A stretch of 64,000 nt of DNA from Ureibacillus manganicus DSM 26584 (GCF_000772945.1 NZ_JPVN01000005.1:124001-188000), one strand, 5' to 3'; positions 1-9,778 are shown, counted from the stretch's first letter. The notes: generated by a model from the sequence alone, not told the origin. Translations and numbers: made by a program.

Positions 1-790
1 CTGATTCTTTTCCTGCATGATAACTTGCTGCTTGAACCCCCACTTGAATTAGTCGATTACTAATGTTCTCAGCTTTTGTTCGCGACTGTGTATAAATAAT
101 GCCTGGGCCTTCAGTTTCTAATACATGCTCAATAATCCAGTCTACTTTGTCTTCTTGGCGCTGAAATTGTCGTCTAGATAGATGAATATTCTTTCGGTCA
201 ACTGAATGAATATAATGAAAAGGCTCGTCCATTTTTAAATAGTTCTGAATGTCACCAAGAACTTTATTTGTTGCTGTGGCAGATAATGCTAATATCGGTG
301 GCCTATTTACACCATGGAAAAGCTCACCTATCCGCAAGTAATCAGGTCGGAAGTCAAATCCCCATTGAGAAATACAATGTGCTTCATCCACTACAACCAA
401 AGATAAATTCACTTCATTCAGCCGCTCATACACCTGTTTTTGTAACAACATTTCAGGTGAAATGAATATAAATCGATACTGATGTAAGTAATTTAAAGCA
501 TATTGCTTTTGCTGAAATGTTAAAAAAGAATTTAAAGCGACCACTCGTTTTTCACCAAATTGTTTCATTTGTGTTACCTGGTCTTGCATTAAAGATAATA
601 ACGGAGATACGATCAAAACAGTTCCATTAAAAACATAGCCTGGTAATTGATAACATAATGACTTCCCCATCCCTGTAGGCAATAGAGCAATCACGTCTCT
701 TCCAACAACGATTTGCTCAATCACTTCCTTTTGGCCCGGTCGAAAGGAATGATAGCCAAAATGTCGATATAATATATCTTCTAATTCCAT
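1..790 (-). CDS. recQ: ATP-dependent DNA helicase RecQ, N-terminal part (runs off window)
   Basis: 3'-5' superfamily 2 DNA helicase for recombination and fork repair. The reading frame is open from an ATG at 790 to base 1, so 263 N-terminal residues are visible. The N-terminus carries the FRPGQ Q-motif, Walker A PTGMGKS at residues 38-44, and the DEAH box (VVVDEAHCISQWGFDFR) at D135-H138, all typical of RecQ. A short C-terminal remainder including the RQC/HRDC region, if present, lies outside. The start overlaps the 3' end of the ypbB-like gene by 10 bp, so the two are translationally coupled, as in Bacillus subtilis ypbB-recS. Family identity is secure; only completeness is unknown. Confidence 0.95.
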   Translation of the reverse strand, partial: MELEDILYRHFGYHSFRPGQKEVIEQIVVGRDVIALLPTGMGKSLCYQLPGYVFNGTVLIVSPLLSLMQDQVTQMKQFGEKRVVALNSFLTFQQKQYALNYLHQYRFIFISPEMLLQKQVYERLNEVNLSLVVVDEAHCISQWGFDFRPDYLRIGELFHGVNRPPILALSATATNKVLGDIQNYLKMDEPFHYIHSVDRKNIHLSRRQFQRQEDKVDWIIEHVLETEGPGIIYTQSRTKAENISNRLIQVGVQAASYHAGKES

Positions 791-1827
791 GAATTTGAGT
801 CACCTCTTGCTAAAACAAGTCGTAATTGAAAATAAGACAAATTCGGTAAAACTTCATGCAATACTTTTAACTTTTTTGTTTGGTAATCGTCAATTGTACG
901 TAATACGCTATTCGTTTCTTCTTCTGTTAAAAATTTTACAATAGGAAATTTGCGGTCGTTCATTGCTAGTTCTACAATATGATCTTCAATCGTACTAGTT
1001 TTCAGATTCCTAATCATACTTATTTCATCAATAGAATAGCCCTTTTTGAAAAGTTGAGCTGTCTGGTTTGCTGATTCAGTTAATGTCATTTCAATGCGGA
1101 CTCGTTCTGCTATTTTTGATAGTAATGGATAGTTTTCCTCACTAAATGTAATTTCATTAAGCCAATGGTGTATACATGAGATGTATAGTAACTGAACATC
1201 CATTTCAGTTAATTTTTCATGAATGCTAATCTGTTGCCAAGTAAATCCTGGTTGATTTACACCACTTAATCTTTTTATAACGATTGACTTTTCTCTTTCT
1301 TCGTTTTTCACCTTCTCTAAACTTGCAACTATTTCATTCAAAAGCTTTTGTTGTAAATGACCGTTTTGATATTGTTGTGTTTTTAAATAAGATTTTACCC
1401 ATAATTGAATATCATCATTTTGTTGAATAGGTATGAACTTCATATTTCCGTCGCTGAGGTAAGATAATGTTTGAACAATTAGTGACAGTCGGGCAAAAAA
1501 GATATGTTCATTTCCTCGATAATGCCATCCATCAAATGAAAGTTTCATAGATTGTTTTAAAAAAGAATATCCTGTTTCTGTAATCCTATAACGATTTTCT
1601 GGCAAAATAGATATGTAATGTTGATTTGATAAATTATTTATTTGTTCATCAAATTGCCTTCTTTGTAGTTTTGGTAAAATTCCAAAATAACTATGTAAAC
1701 CAAATATTCCAACGTCTTGAATTGTCTGTCCAGACCGCTTTCCACGCAACAAATGATAGACTGCTGAAACGGTCCGTTCTCCATTAAATGTTGCGAGTAA
1801 ATTTAAGACTAAAGTTTGAAATATCAA
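781..1827 (-). CDS. ypbB: YpbB-like helix-turn-helix protein upstream of recQ
   Basis: Protein of about 348 residues, matching the usual YpbB length. No enzymatic motif is visible. The C-terminal third (FKKGYSIDEISMIRNLK followed by an STIEDHIVELA helix) looks like the helix-turn-helix of the RecQ-associated YpbB/HTH_40 family, suggesting DNA binding. It overlaps recQ and precedes it in one transcript, so a role assisting the helicase is a reasonable guess, not shown. Start choice: a TTG at 1827 lies 9 bases after GGAG; an upstream TTG at 1842 overlaps that same ribosome site and is less likely. It is divergent from the ferredoxin gene. Confidence 0.75.
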   Translation of the reverse strand: MIFQTLVLNLLATFNGERTVSAVYHLLRGKRSGQTIQDVGIFGLHSYFGILPKLQRRQFDEQINNLSNQHYISILPENRYRITETGYSFLKQSMKLSFDGWHYRGNEHIFFARLSLIVQTLSYLSDGNMKFIPIQQNDDIQLWVKSYLKTQQYQNGHLQQKLLNEIVASLEKVKNEEREKSIVIKRLSGVNQPGFTWQQISIHEKLTEMDVQLLYISCIHHWLNEITFSEENYPLLSKIAERVRIEMTLTESANQTAQLFKKGYSIDEISMIRNLKTSTIEDHIVELAMNDRKFPIVKFLTEEETNSVLRTIDDYQTKKLKVLHEVLPNLSYFQLRLVLARGDSNSWN

Positions 1828-1857
1828 AATCAACCACTCCAAAATTGTAGTATTATG

Positions 1858-2180
<323 letters not shown>

Positions 2181-2184
2181 TAAT

Positions 2185-2210
2185 AGGACATGGCTTTCCA
2201 TGTCCTTTTT
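2185..2210 (+). terminator. Terminator after fer
   Basis: AGGACATGG, loop CTTT, CCATGTCCT then TTTTTATTTT. Lies between convergent genes. Confidence 0.85.
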
Positions 2211-2877
2211 ATTTTACTTCTCGATATTTTTTTAAAATATAACTCGCAAGTAGCAAAAAACATCCTAATCCAAATGGAGTGTAATAAGAAATCGTCATTT
2301 CTGGTCCGAATGGTTCCATGAAGAAGTTAATTAGGAATCCAGCCGCAAAAAGAACTACCACTAGCGTTCCAAAAAAACGCGTTGACAATTCCTTCTTCTT
2401 TTTATCAGAAATAGTGGAATTTCTTACGATTTTAATAACTACATAGACTAATAGTAGAAGACTTGCTATAAGTAGTACGGCAGAAACAGCAAGGGAACCA
2501 AGTTGAATGGTAGGATCTTCTTTCTTTACAGCTGGCCAGATTCCCCACAAGATTAAGAACCATCCAAACAAAGTAAAAATAATTTCTAATCCAAATTCAG
2601 CTATACTTTTACCACTCTCCTTTGGTAATGACTGAATCACTTGATCTGCCAACTGTTTCGACGACCTACCAAATAATTCTTCTGCAGACTTCCCTTCTTG
2701 TTGGGCCTCCAAAAGCTGATCCAACAAGCTTAACAACACTTCTTCAGTAACTCTCTCATTTTTAAAAAATTTCATTCTCGTGTATAAAAGCAAATCTGCA
2801 TAATACTTTTCATTTTCAGTAGTTAATAATTTACGTTTTTCATTATTTTGTTTAATAATTTGTTTTACTGTTAGCAT
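2209..2877 (-). CDS. DUF1129-like four-helix membrane protein
   Basis: Predicted 222-residue protein. The N-terminal half is soluble and charged, with the LTTENEKYY...LLDQLLEAQQEGKSAEELFG pattern that I associate with the DUF1129 family of Firmicute membrane proteins. Four hydrophobic segments follow (roughly residues 98-118, 128-150, 167-187, 197-215). The start at 2877 follows GGAGGG with 8 bases spacing; an earlier start at 2946 has none. No function is known for the family. It is monocistronic, convergent with fer and divergent from fabI. Family assignment is from memory of the pattern and moderately sure; integral membrane nature is clear. Confidence 0.65.
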   Translation of the reverse strand: MLTVKQIIKQNNEKRKLLTTENEKYYADLLLYTRMKFFKNERVTEEVLLSLLDQLLEAQQEGKSAEELFGRSSKQLADQVIQSLPKESGKSIAEFGLEIIFTLFGWFLILWGIWPAVKKEDPTIQLGSLAVSAVLLIASLLLLVYVVIKIVRNSTISDKKKKELSTRFFGTLVVVLFAAGFLINFFMEPFGPEMTISYYTPFGLGCFLLLASYILKKYREVK

Positions 2878-2948
2878 CGTTGCATCCCTCCAACTTAAAG
2901 GTACTATAATTCTATTGATATTTACAGGATTAACTGATAAAATCATTT

Positions 2949-2978
2949 TTAGTAGTTGGTACTAATAACTGATATAAT
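2949..2978 (+). promoter_or_regulatory. FapR operator overlapping fabI promoter
   Basis: TTAGTAGTTGGTACTAA at 2949-2965 matches the known FapR palindrome (TTAGTACCTRGTACTAA) at all but two positions. A TATAAT -10 element follows at 2973-2978. In Bacillus, FapR represses fatty acid and phospholipid synthesis genes, including fabI, and is released by malonyl-CoA. Confidence 0.8.
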
Positions 2979-3004
2979 ACGAATTATAAAGGGGCCGAAT
3001 CTAA

Positions 3005-3781
3005 ATGGACGTTTTACAATTGAAAGATAAAAACATCGTAGTGATGGGAGTAGCAAACGAACGAAGCATTGCTTGGGGCGTTGCAAAGAAACTATTAGAA
3101 GTTGGGGCGAATGTCATTTTTACATATCGTAAAGAACGTTCGAAAGGTAAAATTGACAAAGTTTTGGCTGATTACACAGAATATAACACAGATGTAGTTC
3201 AATGTGATGTGAACAGTGATGAAAGCATTGCTAACGCATTTAGTGAAATCGGCGAAAAATATGGAGCAATTCACGGAATCGTTCACTCTGTAGCTTTTGC
3301 AAATGCTGAAGATTTACACAATCGTTTTGTTGAAACAACTCGTGATGGCTATGCATTTGCACAAGATACAAGCGCTTATTCTTTAGTTGCTGTGGCAAAA
3401 GCTGCTCGTCCTTACATGTCAGAGGGCGGTTCAATTGTTACGATGACTTATTTAGGGGCTGAACGTGTATTAGAAGGATACAACGTAATGGGTGTTGCAA
3501 AAGCTGCACTTGAAGCTTCAACTCGCTATTTAGCATACGATTTAGGTGCTGAAGGAATTCGTGTAAATGCTATTTCAGCTGGTGCTATCCGCACATTAGC
3601 TGCAAAGGGTGTTCCAAGCTTCAACACAATCCTTCATATGATCGAAGAAAAATCACCATTAAAACGAAACGTAACTTCAGAAGAAGTTGCAAATATGACA
3701 ATGGTTATGTTAAGTAACCTTTCAAGCGGTGTAACTGGAGAAATCATCTATGTAGACTCTGGCTACAATATTATGGGATAA
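3005..3781 (+). CDS. fabI: Enoyl-[acyl-carrier-protein] reductase (NADH-type) FabI
   Basis: Short-chain dehydrogenase-fold enzyme, 258 residues, catalysing the last reduction of each fatty acid elongation cycle (trans-2-enoyl-ACP to acyl-ACP). The nucleotide-binding motif is the FabI form G-V-A-N-E-R-SIAWG at residues 15-25. The catalytic pair is seen in TYLGAE and YNVMGVAKAALEAS (Tyr-x6-Lys), the triclosan-site region. C-terminal SGVTGEIIYVDSGYNIMG is standard. It is a single gene with its own FapR-controlled promoter and a strong terminator. Confidence 0.97.
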   Translation: MDVLQLKDKNIVVMGVANERSIAWGVAKKLLEVGANVIFTYRKERSKGKIDKVLADYTEYNTDVVQCDVNSDESIANAFSEIGEKYGAIHGIVHSVAFANAEDLHNRFVETTRDGYAFAQDTSAYSLVAVAKAARPYMSEGGSIVTMTYLGAERVLEGYNVMGVAKAALEASTRYLAYDLGAEGIRVNAISAGAIRTLAAKGVPSFNTILHMIEEKSPLKRNVTSEEVANMTMVMLSNLSSGVTGEIIYVDSGYNIMG

Positions 3782-3787
3782 AAATAT

Positions 3788-3828
3788 GAGCACCTTTCAC
3801 TGTATCTAAAGTGGAAGGTGCTGTTTTT
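3788..3828 (+). terminator. Terminator after fabI
   Basis: AGCACCTTTCACT paired with AGTGGAAGGTGCT, followed by GTTTTT. Confidence 0.85.
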
Positions 3829-3837
3829 ATGTTGGTT

Positions 3838-3918
3838 TGGCTGATTTATTTTGGTCTATTGACGGATTTCCCAGATTTATTGGCGGATTTCTCATCAATC
3901 TCGGCGGATTCCCTAACA
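3838..3918. repeat. Short tandem repeat with 21-22 bp period (GGCGGATTTC units)
   Basis: Four imperfect copies beginning GGCTGATT, GACGGATT, GGCGGATT, GGCGGATT, spaced 22, 21 and 21 bases (core at 3841, 3863, 3884, 3905). It sits in the intergenic space between fabI and the convergent thioredoxin-like gene, and is unlike either coding sequence. Confidence 0.65.
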
Positions 3919-4027
3919 TTTTTAGCTCCAATAAGTCTACTTAATTTTCATCACAACAATATCGGCATCTTCTTTCACAACTAAACCGTGTTTTCTAAAG
4001 GGCTCCATATACACAAGTTTAAAAGAG

Positions 4028-4753
4028 TTACTCTTTCATTAACTTAATTAACATATCATTTGTAAGTGGTCCTATGATTTGCTTTTCGAGATTTCCATTT
4101 TCATCAATAATGTAAGTTGTTGGGATTGTTAAAATTTCATACTTATCTGTTATTTCCCTATTCTCATCTAACAATATTGGATACGTAATTCCATAATATT
4201 CTCGAAACTGATGAATTACATCAATCCCAAGATCATCCTTCGTTATATTTAAACCAAGTAAAACAACCTCATCATGATTCATAGTTTCTTCGTAAAATTT
4301 CTGCAGTTCAGGTACTTCTTCTTGGCAAGGAGGACACCACGTTGTCCAAAAGTTTAGTATTACTTTCTTCCCTAAAAAGTCTGATAGTTGTACTGTTTCA
4401 CCATCTAACGTTTTCGTAATGAAGGCGTGCGCAGATTTGTTCATATTTACTACTTCAGTTGTATATTCTTCATGCAGATGACCGTCATGAGTGTAATGGT
4501 TTTCTATTAAATTAGCATCATGTTCATGTTCCTCATGATTATGAGGCTCATTGTCTTCCTGGTCGTTATTCTCAATTTGGTCATGCTCAGTTATTTCGGA
4601 ATTACTATCTTCAGCAAGTTCGATTTCGTGACTACCTATAGCAATTGTTTGATTACTAGTTTTTTCTACCTGAAAAAGATTTGAATAGATGGTCCAAATG
4701 AGAGCAAACAATAGAACTCCAACTAGTATGAAATTCAGCCGTTTTTTATACAA
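4028..4753 (-). CDS. Membrane-anchored thiol-disulfide oxidoreductase with His/acid-rich linker
   Basis: TlpA/ResA-like redoxin, 241 residues, anchored by one helix at residues 6-24 and facing outward. The thioredoxin-fold domain (about 105-240) has the active site WCPPC (C140, C143) and a cis-proline loop in ILTIPTTYIID. Between anchor and domain, residues 50-98 form a linker very rich in Asp/Glu and His (eight His between 71 and 94, including HNHEEHEHD and HDGHLHEE), which looks able to bind Zn, Cu or Ni. The start is a TTG 7 bases after AGGAGGGG; upstream ATGs read through the ribosome site. It is monocistronic. Family role: reduction of extracytoplasmic cysteines; any metal link is inference. 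Confidence 0.85.
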   Translation of the reverse strand: MYKKRLNFILVGVLLFALIWTIYSNLFQVEKTSNQTIAIGSHEIELAEDSNSEITEHDQIENNDQEDNEPHNHEEHEHDANLIENHYTHDGHLHEEYTTEVVNMNKSAHAFITKTLDGETVQLSDFLGKKVILNFWTTWCPPCQEEVPELQKFYEETMNHDEVVLLGLNITKDDLGIDVIHQFREYYGITYPILLDENREITDKYEILTIPTTYIIDENGNLEKQIIGPLTNDMLIKLMKE

Positions 4754-4854
4754 GGATTCCCCTCCTTTTATAAACATTCTTACTGTATTCAATATATGTC
4801 CTGAATCTCACATCATGAAAAATAGTTTTTTAAGAGAATCGATAAAAACAAATG

Positions 4855-4884
4855 AAAAAGATGCTAGAAAAAAATCTAGCACCT
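4855..4884 (-). terminator. Terminator after glnA
   Basis: On the minus strand AAGGTGCTAGA, T-rich loop, TCTAGCATCTT then TTTC; one internal mismatch. Confidence 0.6.
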
Positions 4885-4918
4885 TACATACTGTAATCTA
4901 ATTAGTACCCTGCACGTT

Positions 4919-6253
4919 TTAATACATTTGAATATACTGTTCGCGCTCCCAAGGATGTACAGCGATTCTAAACATATCAAACTCAATCTCTTTTGCTTCC
5001 TTGAAGTTAGAGTAAATATGCTCACCTAACGCCCCTTTAATCACTTCATCTTTCTCTAATTCTGATAACGCTTCTGCTAGCGATCCTGGTAAGTTAGCAA
5101 TTCCATTCTCTTTCAGTTCTGCTGCACTCATAACATAAATATTGCGATCGACTGCTGCAGGAGGAGTTAATCCGTTACGGATTCCATCTAAACCAGCTTC
5201 CAAGATAACTGCCATCGCTAAATAAGGATTTGCTGACGGGTCTACCGAGCGTAGTTCAATACGAGTTGATAAGCCACGTGATGCAGGAATACGGATTAAC
5301 GGCGAACGGTTGCGTGCTGACCAAGCGATATAACATGGGGCCTCATAACCTGGTACTAGCCGTTTATAAGAGTTCACTAATGGATTCGTCACCGCAGTAA
5401 AACCACGTGCATGTTTCATAACGCCAGCCATAAATTGACGAGCCGTTTCTGATAATTGTAAATCCGCATGTTCATCCCAGAATGCGTTTTTGTTGCCACT
5501 AAATAATGAAAGATTTGCGTGCATCCCAGAACCGTTCACTCCAAATAATGGTTTTGGCATAAATGTCGCGTGCAAACCGTGTTTTCGGGCAATAGTTTTT
5601 ACAACTAATTTGAATGTTTGGATATTATCACATGCTTCCACAGCATTGGCATATTTAAAGTCAATTTCGTGCTGACCTGGTGCAACTTCATGGTGGGAAG
5701 CTTCGACTTCAAAGCCCATTTCTTCAAGTTCTAATACGATATCTCGGCGACAGTTTTCTCCAAGATCGGTTGGAGCCAAATCGAAGTAACCACCTGAATC
5801 GTTCAATTCCATCGTCGGCTCGCCCTTTTCATCTAATTTAAATAAGAAGAATTCTGGCTCAGGTCCTAAGTTGAAGCTAGTAAACCCTAGCTCTTCCATA
5901 TTTTTTAACACCCTTTTTAAGTTAGAGCGTGGATCACCAGCAAATGGAGTACCATCAGGATTTGTCACATCGCATATTAAGCGGGCAACTTTCCCTTTTT
6001 CAGCAGTCCAGGGGAAAATTACAAAAGTATCTAAATCCGGCTTCAAATACATATCTGATTCCTCAATACGAACAAAACCTTCAATTGATGATCCATCAAA
6101 CATCATTTTATTGTCTAATGCTTTATCTAATTGACTTAACGGAATTTCAACATTTTTAATCGTACCAAGTATATCTGTAAATTGTAGTCGAATAAATTTT
6201 ACACCTTTTTCCTTAACGATTTGTTTTACATCTTCTTTAGTATACTTACTCAT
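4919..6253 (-). CDS. glnA: Glutamine synthetase, type I alpha
   Basis: ATP-dependent ligation of ammonia to glutamate, the main ammonium assimilation step; dodecameric cytosolic enzyme. Length 444 residues, identical to Bacillus GlnA, without the adenylylation insert of GSI-beta. Signature segments include [10 protein letters not shown], the ATP-binding NGSGMHAN and the glutamate-binding NRSPLIRIP. The ATG at 6253 lies behind AGGAGTGA; a GTG three codons earlier overlaps that site. It is the second gene of glnRA. In Bacillus the feedback-inhibited enzyme also acts as a chaperone activating GlnR and inhibiting TnrA, which fits the GlnR operator upstream. Confidence 0.98.
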   Translation of the reverse strand: MSKYTKEDVKQIVKEKGVKFIRLQFTDILGTIKNVEIPLSQLDKALDNKMMFDGSSIEGFVRIEESDMYLKPDLDTFVIFPWTAEKGKVARLICDVTNPDGTPFAGDPRSNLKRVLKNMEELGFTSFNLGPEPEFFLFKLDEKGEPTMELNDSGGYFDLAPTDLGENCRRDIVLELEEMGFEVEASHHEVAPGQHEIDFKYANAVEACDNIQTFKLVVKTIARKHGLHATFMPKPLFGVNGSGMHANLSLFSGNKNAFWDEHADLQLSETARQFMAGVMKHARGFTAVTNPLVNSYKRLVPGYEAPCYIAWSARNRSPLIRIPASRGLSTRIELRSVDPSANPYLAMAVILEAGLDGIRNGLTPPAAVDRNIYVMSAAELKENGIANLPGSLAEALSELEKDEVIKGALGEHIYSNFKEAKEIEFDMFRIAVHPWEREQYIQMY

Positions 6254-6297
6254 TCCAATCACTCCTAATATTCAAATTATTTAACCTATTAATCTAC

Positions 6298-6687
6298 CTA
6301 CTTACCTTTTTGTGTAAATCGTGTTAAATCACCTTGGCGCAGAGATGTTTTCTTCATAATGCGTGCCTGTTGCATTTCATCGCGTAAAATTGTGCGGAGT
6401 TCTGAATCTGATATCGATAAGATGTTAGGTTTGTTTACACGATTTGTTTTCATATCGAAAACTTTTTTGATTCCAGCCATGTTAATTCCTTGTTCAAGAA
6501 GTTCTCGAATTTCAAGTAATGAATCAACATCATCTAACGAAAACATTCTGCGATTCCCTTCTGAACGTACTGGTTCAATCAGATTGTGTTCTTCATAATA
6601 TCGAATTTGTCTTGCAGATAACTCCGTTAATTGCATAACCATGCTCATTGGGAGTAACGGCATCGATCTTCGATACTCTCGACTCAT
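6298..6687 (-). CDS. glnR: MerR-family nitrogen repressor GlnR
   Basis: 129-residue regulator with the N-terminal MerR winged helix ([20 protein letters not shown], about residues 17-36) preceded by the RRSMPLLP lead typical of GlnR. The C-terminal tail ([20 protein letters not shown]) is the autoinhibitory region that receives the signal from feedback-inhibited glutamine synthetase. The start at 6687 follows GGAGGAG with proper spacing; the ATG two codons earlier is too close. It lies 44 bases upstream of glnA in one operon and is expected to repress its own promoter in nitrogen excess. Confidence 0.96.
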   Translation of the reverse strand: MSREYRRSMPLLPMSMVMQLTELSARQIRYYEEHNLIEPVRSEGNRRMFSLDDVDSLLEIRELLEQGINMAGIKKVFDMKTNRVNKPNILSISDSELRTILRDEMQQARIMKKTSLRQGDLTRFTQKGK

Positions 6688-6713
6688 TAACATCTCCTCC
6701 CTTACATGTTTTT

Positions 6714-6742
6714 ATTTTATTTCATGTTATGTTTCAAATCAA
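6714..6742 (-). promoter_or_regulatory. glnRA promoter
   Basis: Minus-strand TTGATT (6742-6737), 17-base spacer, TAAAAT (6719-6714), ending 26 bases before the glnR start. Confidence 0.65.
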
Positions 6743-6747
6743 TATCA

Positions 6748-6764
6748 TGTTATAAAATATAACA
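6748..6764 (-). promoter_or_regulatory. GlnR/TnrA operator upstream of glnRA
   Basis: TGTTATATTTTATAACA, a perfect TGTNA-N7-TNACA palindrome, the GlnR/TnrA consensus. It sits just upstream of the -35, the same position as glnRo1 of B. subtilis. A second weaker half-site (CATAACATGAAA) overlaps the promoter spacer. Confidence 0.85.
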
Positions 6765-6875
6765 TACAAATTTTAGATACTAACCATCTCATAATTAGAT
6801 GAAAAAAATGGAAATAATTATTGGCATATTGATTAAATTGCAAACTACATGTAACATCTCGTTACATTAACACAT

Positions 6876-6914
6876 AAAAAAACACGCGTTCACATATCGT
6901 GAATGCGTGTTTTT
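6876..6914. terminator. Bidirectional terminator after kynB
   Basis: AACACGCGTTCAC paired with GTGAATGCGTGTT (one mismatch), with A-run and T-run on opposite sides. It separates the kyn operon from glnRA. Confidence 0.85.
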
Positions 6915-6943
6915 ATCTTAATTTATATTTCATGTGAAAAATA

Positions 6944-7576
6944 CTAATCGTCAATTTTACTAATAACCGCGCGAACCGGAGCGGCATCCGCACCTACAAT
7001 ATTAAGTGGTAAACCGATAAATTCATAGAAACCAGGTGTTATGTTTTGTAGCACTAGATTTTCAATGATATAAATACCATTATTGTATAGTGAATGGTGT
7101 GTATTTAATGATTTACTATCGAGCGCATCTACCGATGGACAATCAACACCCAATAACACAACACCCTTTTCTTTAAGAAATGGGGCAATGTCAGGATGTA
7201 TGATTGGAACTAACTCTGGAAATTCTTCAAAATTCACTTCTTGATGAAGTTTTAACAGTATTCGCTTAGCTCCCCTTAAATCGATATCTTTGAAATCTTC
7301 ACTACAAAGCTCCATCTTATTGCTTAAATCAACCACCAATGCAGTCCCTATAAACACATTGATATCCAACTGGTCAACGGTTGGTGTATTATCATCAAAA
7401 TGAAAAGGAGCATCCGCATGGGTTCCTGTATGAGTACTCGTTGTAAACCTCCCAATATTAACGGAACCCGTTTCATACTTAGTATAAGCTAAGTCAAAAG
7501 TAAAAGGTGTATCCCCAGGCCAAGTAGCAATCGTATTTGTGAAAGGTTGCGTAATGTCTATCCATTTCTTTGCCAT
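6944..7576 (-). CDS. kynB: Kynurenine formamidase (cyclase-type arylformamidase)
   Basis: Hydrolyses N-formylkynurenine to kynurenine and formate, step two of tryptophan catabolism. 210 residues. The metal-binding signature HTGTHADAPFHF (residues 49-60) identifies the cyclase/KynB family; WPGDTPF and the C-terminal GADAAPVRAV are also conserved. The start at 7576 is the ATG after AGGTGA; a TTG 18 bases earlier is less likely. It is the last gene of kynU-kynA-kynB, with gaps of 24 bases on each side, so the three form one operon. B. subtilis lacks this pathway while B. cereus has it. Confidence 0.95.
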   Translation of the reverse strand: MAKKWIDITQPFTNTIATWPGDTPFTFDLAYTKYETGSVNIGRFTTSTHTGTHADAPFHFDDNTPTVDQLDINVFIGTALVVDLSNKMELCSEDFKDIDLRGAKRILLKLHQEVNFEEFPELVPIIHPDIAPFLKEKGVVLLGVDCPSVDALDSKSLNTHHSLYNNGIYIIENLVLQNITPGFYEFIGLPLNIVGADAAPVRAVISKIDD

Positions 7577-7600
7577 TTCATCACCTATTCTCAATAATCC

Positions 7601-8458
7601 TTATAAACTTGTTCGTAAATCCCAAAGTTCAGGGAAGAAACGGTGATCTAGTACTTTTTTCAAATAATTTACACCAGATGATCCACCCGTTCCTACTTTA
7701 AATCCTATTATTCGTTCAACTGTTTTCATATGTCTAAATCGCCATTGCTGTAACCAATCTTCAATATCTACTAACTTTTCCCCTAACTGATAGAGATTCC
7801 AATATCGGTCTACATTTAAATAGACTTGTTTCCAGGCGGCTGCAACAGATTCATCCCCAGAATAAGTGATACTGAAATCTCGAGTGAGTAAATCTTTATT
7901 AATCGGAAGTCCTTCTCTTGCCAATGCTTGAATGGCAACATCATATATACTCGGAGAATTCAGTGCTTGTTCTAGGGTTTTTGTAAGCTCTAAATCCTTT
8001 TGATAGATTTTTAAAATATGTTTTGTTTTATACCCTAAAGCAAATTCTATTTGGCGATATTGATATGATTGAAACCCTGAAGCCTTACCGAGTTTATGGC
8101 GAAACTCTAAATATTCAGATGGTGTCATCGTCGCAAGTACGTCCCAAGCTTGTATGATTTGAGTTTGTATTTTTGAAACACGAGAAAGCATCTTGAATGC
8201 CGGTTGCATTTTGTTTTGCTTTATGGCTATAATCGCACTTTTCATTTCATGTAAAATCAATTTCATCCATAACTCACTCACTTGATGAATAATAATGAAA
8301 AGCATTTCATCATGGTGATCTGATAATAATTTTTGACTTTCTAAAATTTGATCTAGACTTAAATATTCACCGTATGTCATTTCGTTCTCAAAATCCGTAT
8401 GAATCCCTTTTTCGCCCTTAAGTTTTTCTTGTAGCTCAGAAATGGAGTAGTCCTCCAC
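7601..8458 (-). CDS. kynA: Tryptophan 2,3-dioxygenase
   Basis: Haem enzyme opening the indole ring of L-tryptophan with O2 to N-formylkynurenine. 285 residues, typical of bacterial TDO. Conserved segments are [13 protein letters not shown] (substrate-contacting), [19 protein letters not shown] with the active-site His/Arg region, the SGFQSYQYR stretch, and the C-terminal [14 protein letters not shown] with the proximal haem histidine, then [11 protein letters not shown]. Middle gene of the kyn operon. The tetrameric cytosolic form is expected. Confidence 0.97.
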   Translation of the reverse strand: MEDYSISELQEKLKGEKGIHTDFENEMTYGEYLSLDQILESQKLLSDHHDEMLFIIIHQVSELWMKLILHEMKSAIIAIKQNKMQPAFKMLSRVSKIQTQIIQAWDVLATMTPSEYLEFRHKLGKASGFQSYQYRQIEFALGYKTKHILKIYQKDLELTKTLEQALNSPSIYDVAIQALAREGLPINKDLLTRDFSITYSGDESVAAAWKQVYLNVDRYWNLYQLGEKLVDIEDWLQQWRFRHMKTVERIIGFKVGTGGSSGVNYLKKVLDHRFFPELWDLRTSL

Positions 8459-8482
8459 GAAATATCCCCCTTCTTGGCATCG

Positions 8483-9778
8483 TTACGCGATAACATCCCT
8501 CTGGTTATCAAATAGTTTATATGTTTGTTTTTCCATTATAGAATATAAAATTTGCACCGTTTCCCAAACGTCAGTGAAAGAGGAGTATAGCGCTACAGGT
8601 GCAAGCCGAATCCCGTTTGGCATTCGGAAATCAGGAATAACTCTTTCCTTCTTTAATGCTTTACAAATACGTGCTGCTTCCTCATGTACCAAGTAAATAT
8701 GTCCGCCACGGGAAGATTCTCCAATTGGATTTCCAAATGTAAAGTCAAACCCTCTCAACTTATGATCAATTAAATTCATCATATAGCCTGTTAGCTTTAA
8801 AGACTTCTCCCTGATTGCATCTATCCCGACCTCATTAAATAGTTCAAGTGAACCAAACAACGGGGCTAAACTTAATATATGCGGTGTCCCTAATTGATAA
8901 GCCCCAGCAGTTGTCGAAGGTGTCATCTCAGTTTCCAAGTTAAATTGTTTAGATTTTTCAGATCCAAACCAACCTAATAACCCCGGAATCTTTCCTAAAT
9001 GTTTTTCGTGAACAAAAAGTCCTCCTACAGCACCCGGGCCCCCATTTAAATGTTTATAATTACACCAAAATGCAAAATCCACACCTGTTTCATGTAGAGC
9101 ATGAGGTATCGCTCCTATTGAATGACATAAATCAAATCCAATGATGATACCACGCTCGTGAGCAGCGTCTGTCAATTTTTTCATATCTAGCACTTGACCA
9201 CTGCGATATAAAACTGAAGGCAAAATGACGACAGCAACATCTTCTTTCATTCCTTCAATTATTTCATCTTCCAGTAATGTATGGCCGTCCTTACTCTTAA
9301 CTAAGACTAAATGGTCTTCCGTCTTTAAACCTCTTAAAGCAATTTGACTTTTAATAGCATATAAATCTGATGGGAAATTTAATTCATCCGCTAAAATCTT
9401 TGTTCTAATGTTTTGCGGTTTATAGAAAGTAGCTAATAATTGATGTAAATTACTAGTAGTTGAACCTGTCAGTATTACTTCTTCTGGCTTCGCACCAACT
9501 AACGGAGCAGATTTTTCTGCAAGTTTTTCCGAGAAATAAAACCACGGATATTCACCCTTAGTCCAGCCATCTATTCCATATTCCTTCCAAGAATTTAAAA
9601 TAGTGAGTACGGTTTGTTCGGAGCGTTTCGATAAGATACCTAACGAGTTTCCATCCAAATAATAAACATTGTCTTTCACATAAAATTCCGCTTTATATTT
9701 TTTCAGAGGATCCTTAGAATCCAAATGTTCTGCAAAACTTCGAGCAAACTGATTAACATTCACGATCAACACCACCAT
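8483..9778 (-). CDS. kynU: Kynureninase
   Basis: PLP enzyme cleaving kynurenine to anthranilate and alanine. About 426-431 residues. Aminotransferase class V-like fold with [11 protein letters not shown] near the N-terminus, [15 protein letters not shown] (phosphate-binding), [12 protein letters not shown] (Asp to the pyridine ring), and [11 protein letters not shown] carrying the PLP lysine. The start is uncertain: the ATG at 9778 has no ribosome site, while a GTG at 9763 follows GGTGG by 8 bases. First gene of kynU-kynA-kynB; an inverted repeat at 9818-9838 is a candidate operator. Without a nearby anthranilate-catabolic gene, the product may feed tryptophan resynthesis or be excreted. Confidence 0.96.
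   Translation of the reverse strand: MVVLIVNVNQFARSFAEHLDSKDPLKKYKAEFYVKDNVYYLDGNSLGILSKRSEQTVLTILNSWKEYGIDGWTKGEYPWFYFSEKLAEKSAPLVGAKPEEVILTGSTTSNLHQLLATFYKPQNIRTKILADELNFPSDLYAIKSQIALRGLKTEDHLVLVKSKDGHTLLEDEIIEGMKEDVAVVILPSVLYRSGQVLDMKKLTDAAHERGIIIGFDLCHSIGAIPHALHETGVDFAFWCNYKHLNGGPGAVGGLFVHEKHLGKIPGLLGWFGSEKSKQFNLETEMTPSTTAGAYQLGTPHILSLAPLFGSLELFNEVGIDAIREKSLKLTGYMMNLIDHKLRGFDFTFGNPIGESSRGGHIYLVHEEAARICKALKKERVIPDFRMPNGIRLAPVALYSSFTDVWETVQILYSIMEKQTYKLFDNQRDVIA

Noticed and set aside
268-465. 65-codon plus-strand frame near the window start
   Set aside because: Antisense shadow of recQ, which covers this part with DEAH and Walker motifs.
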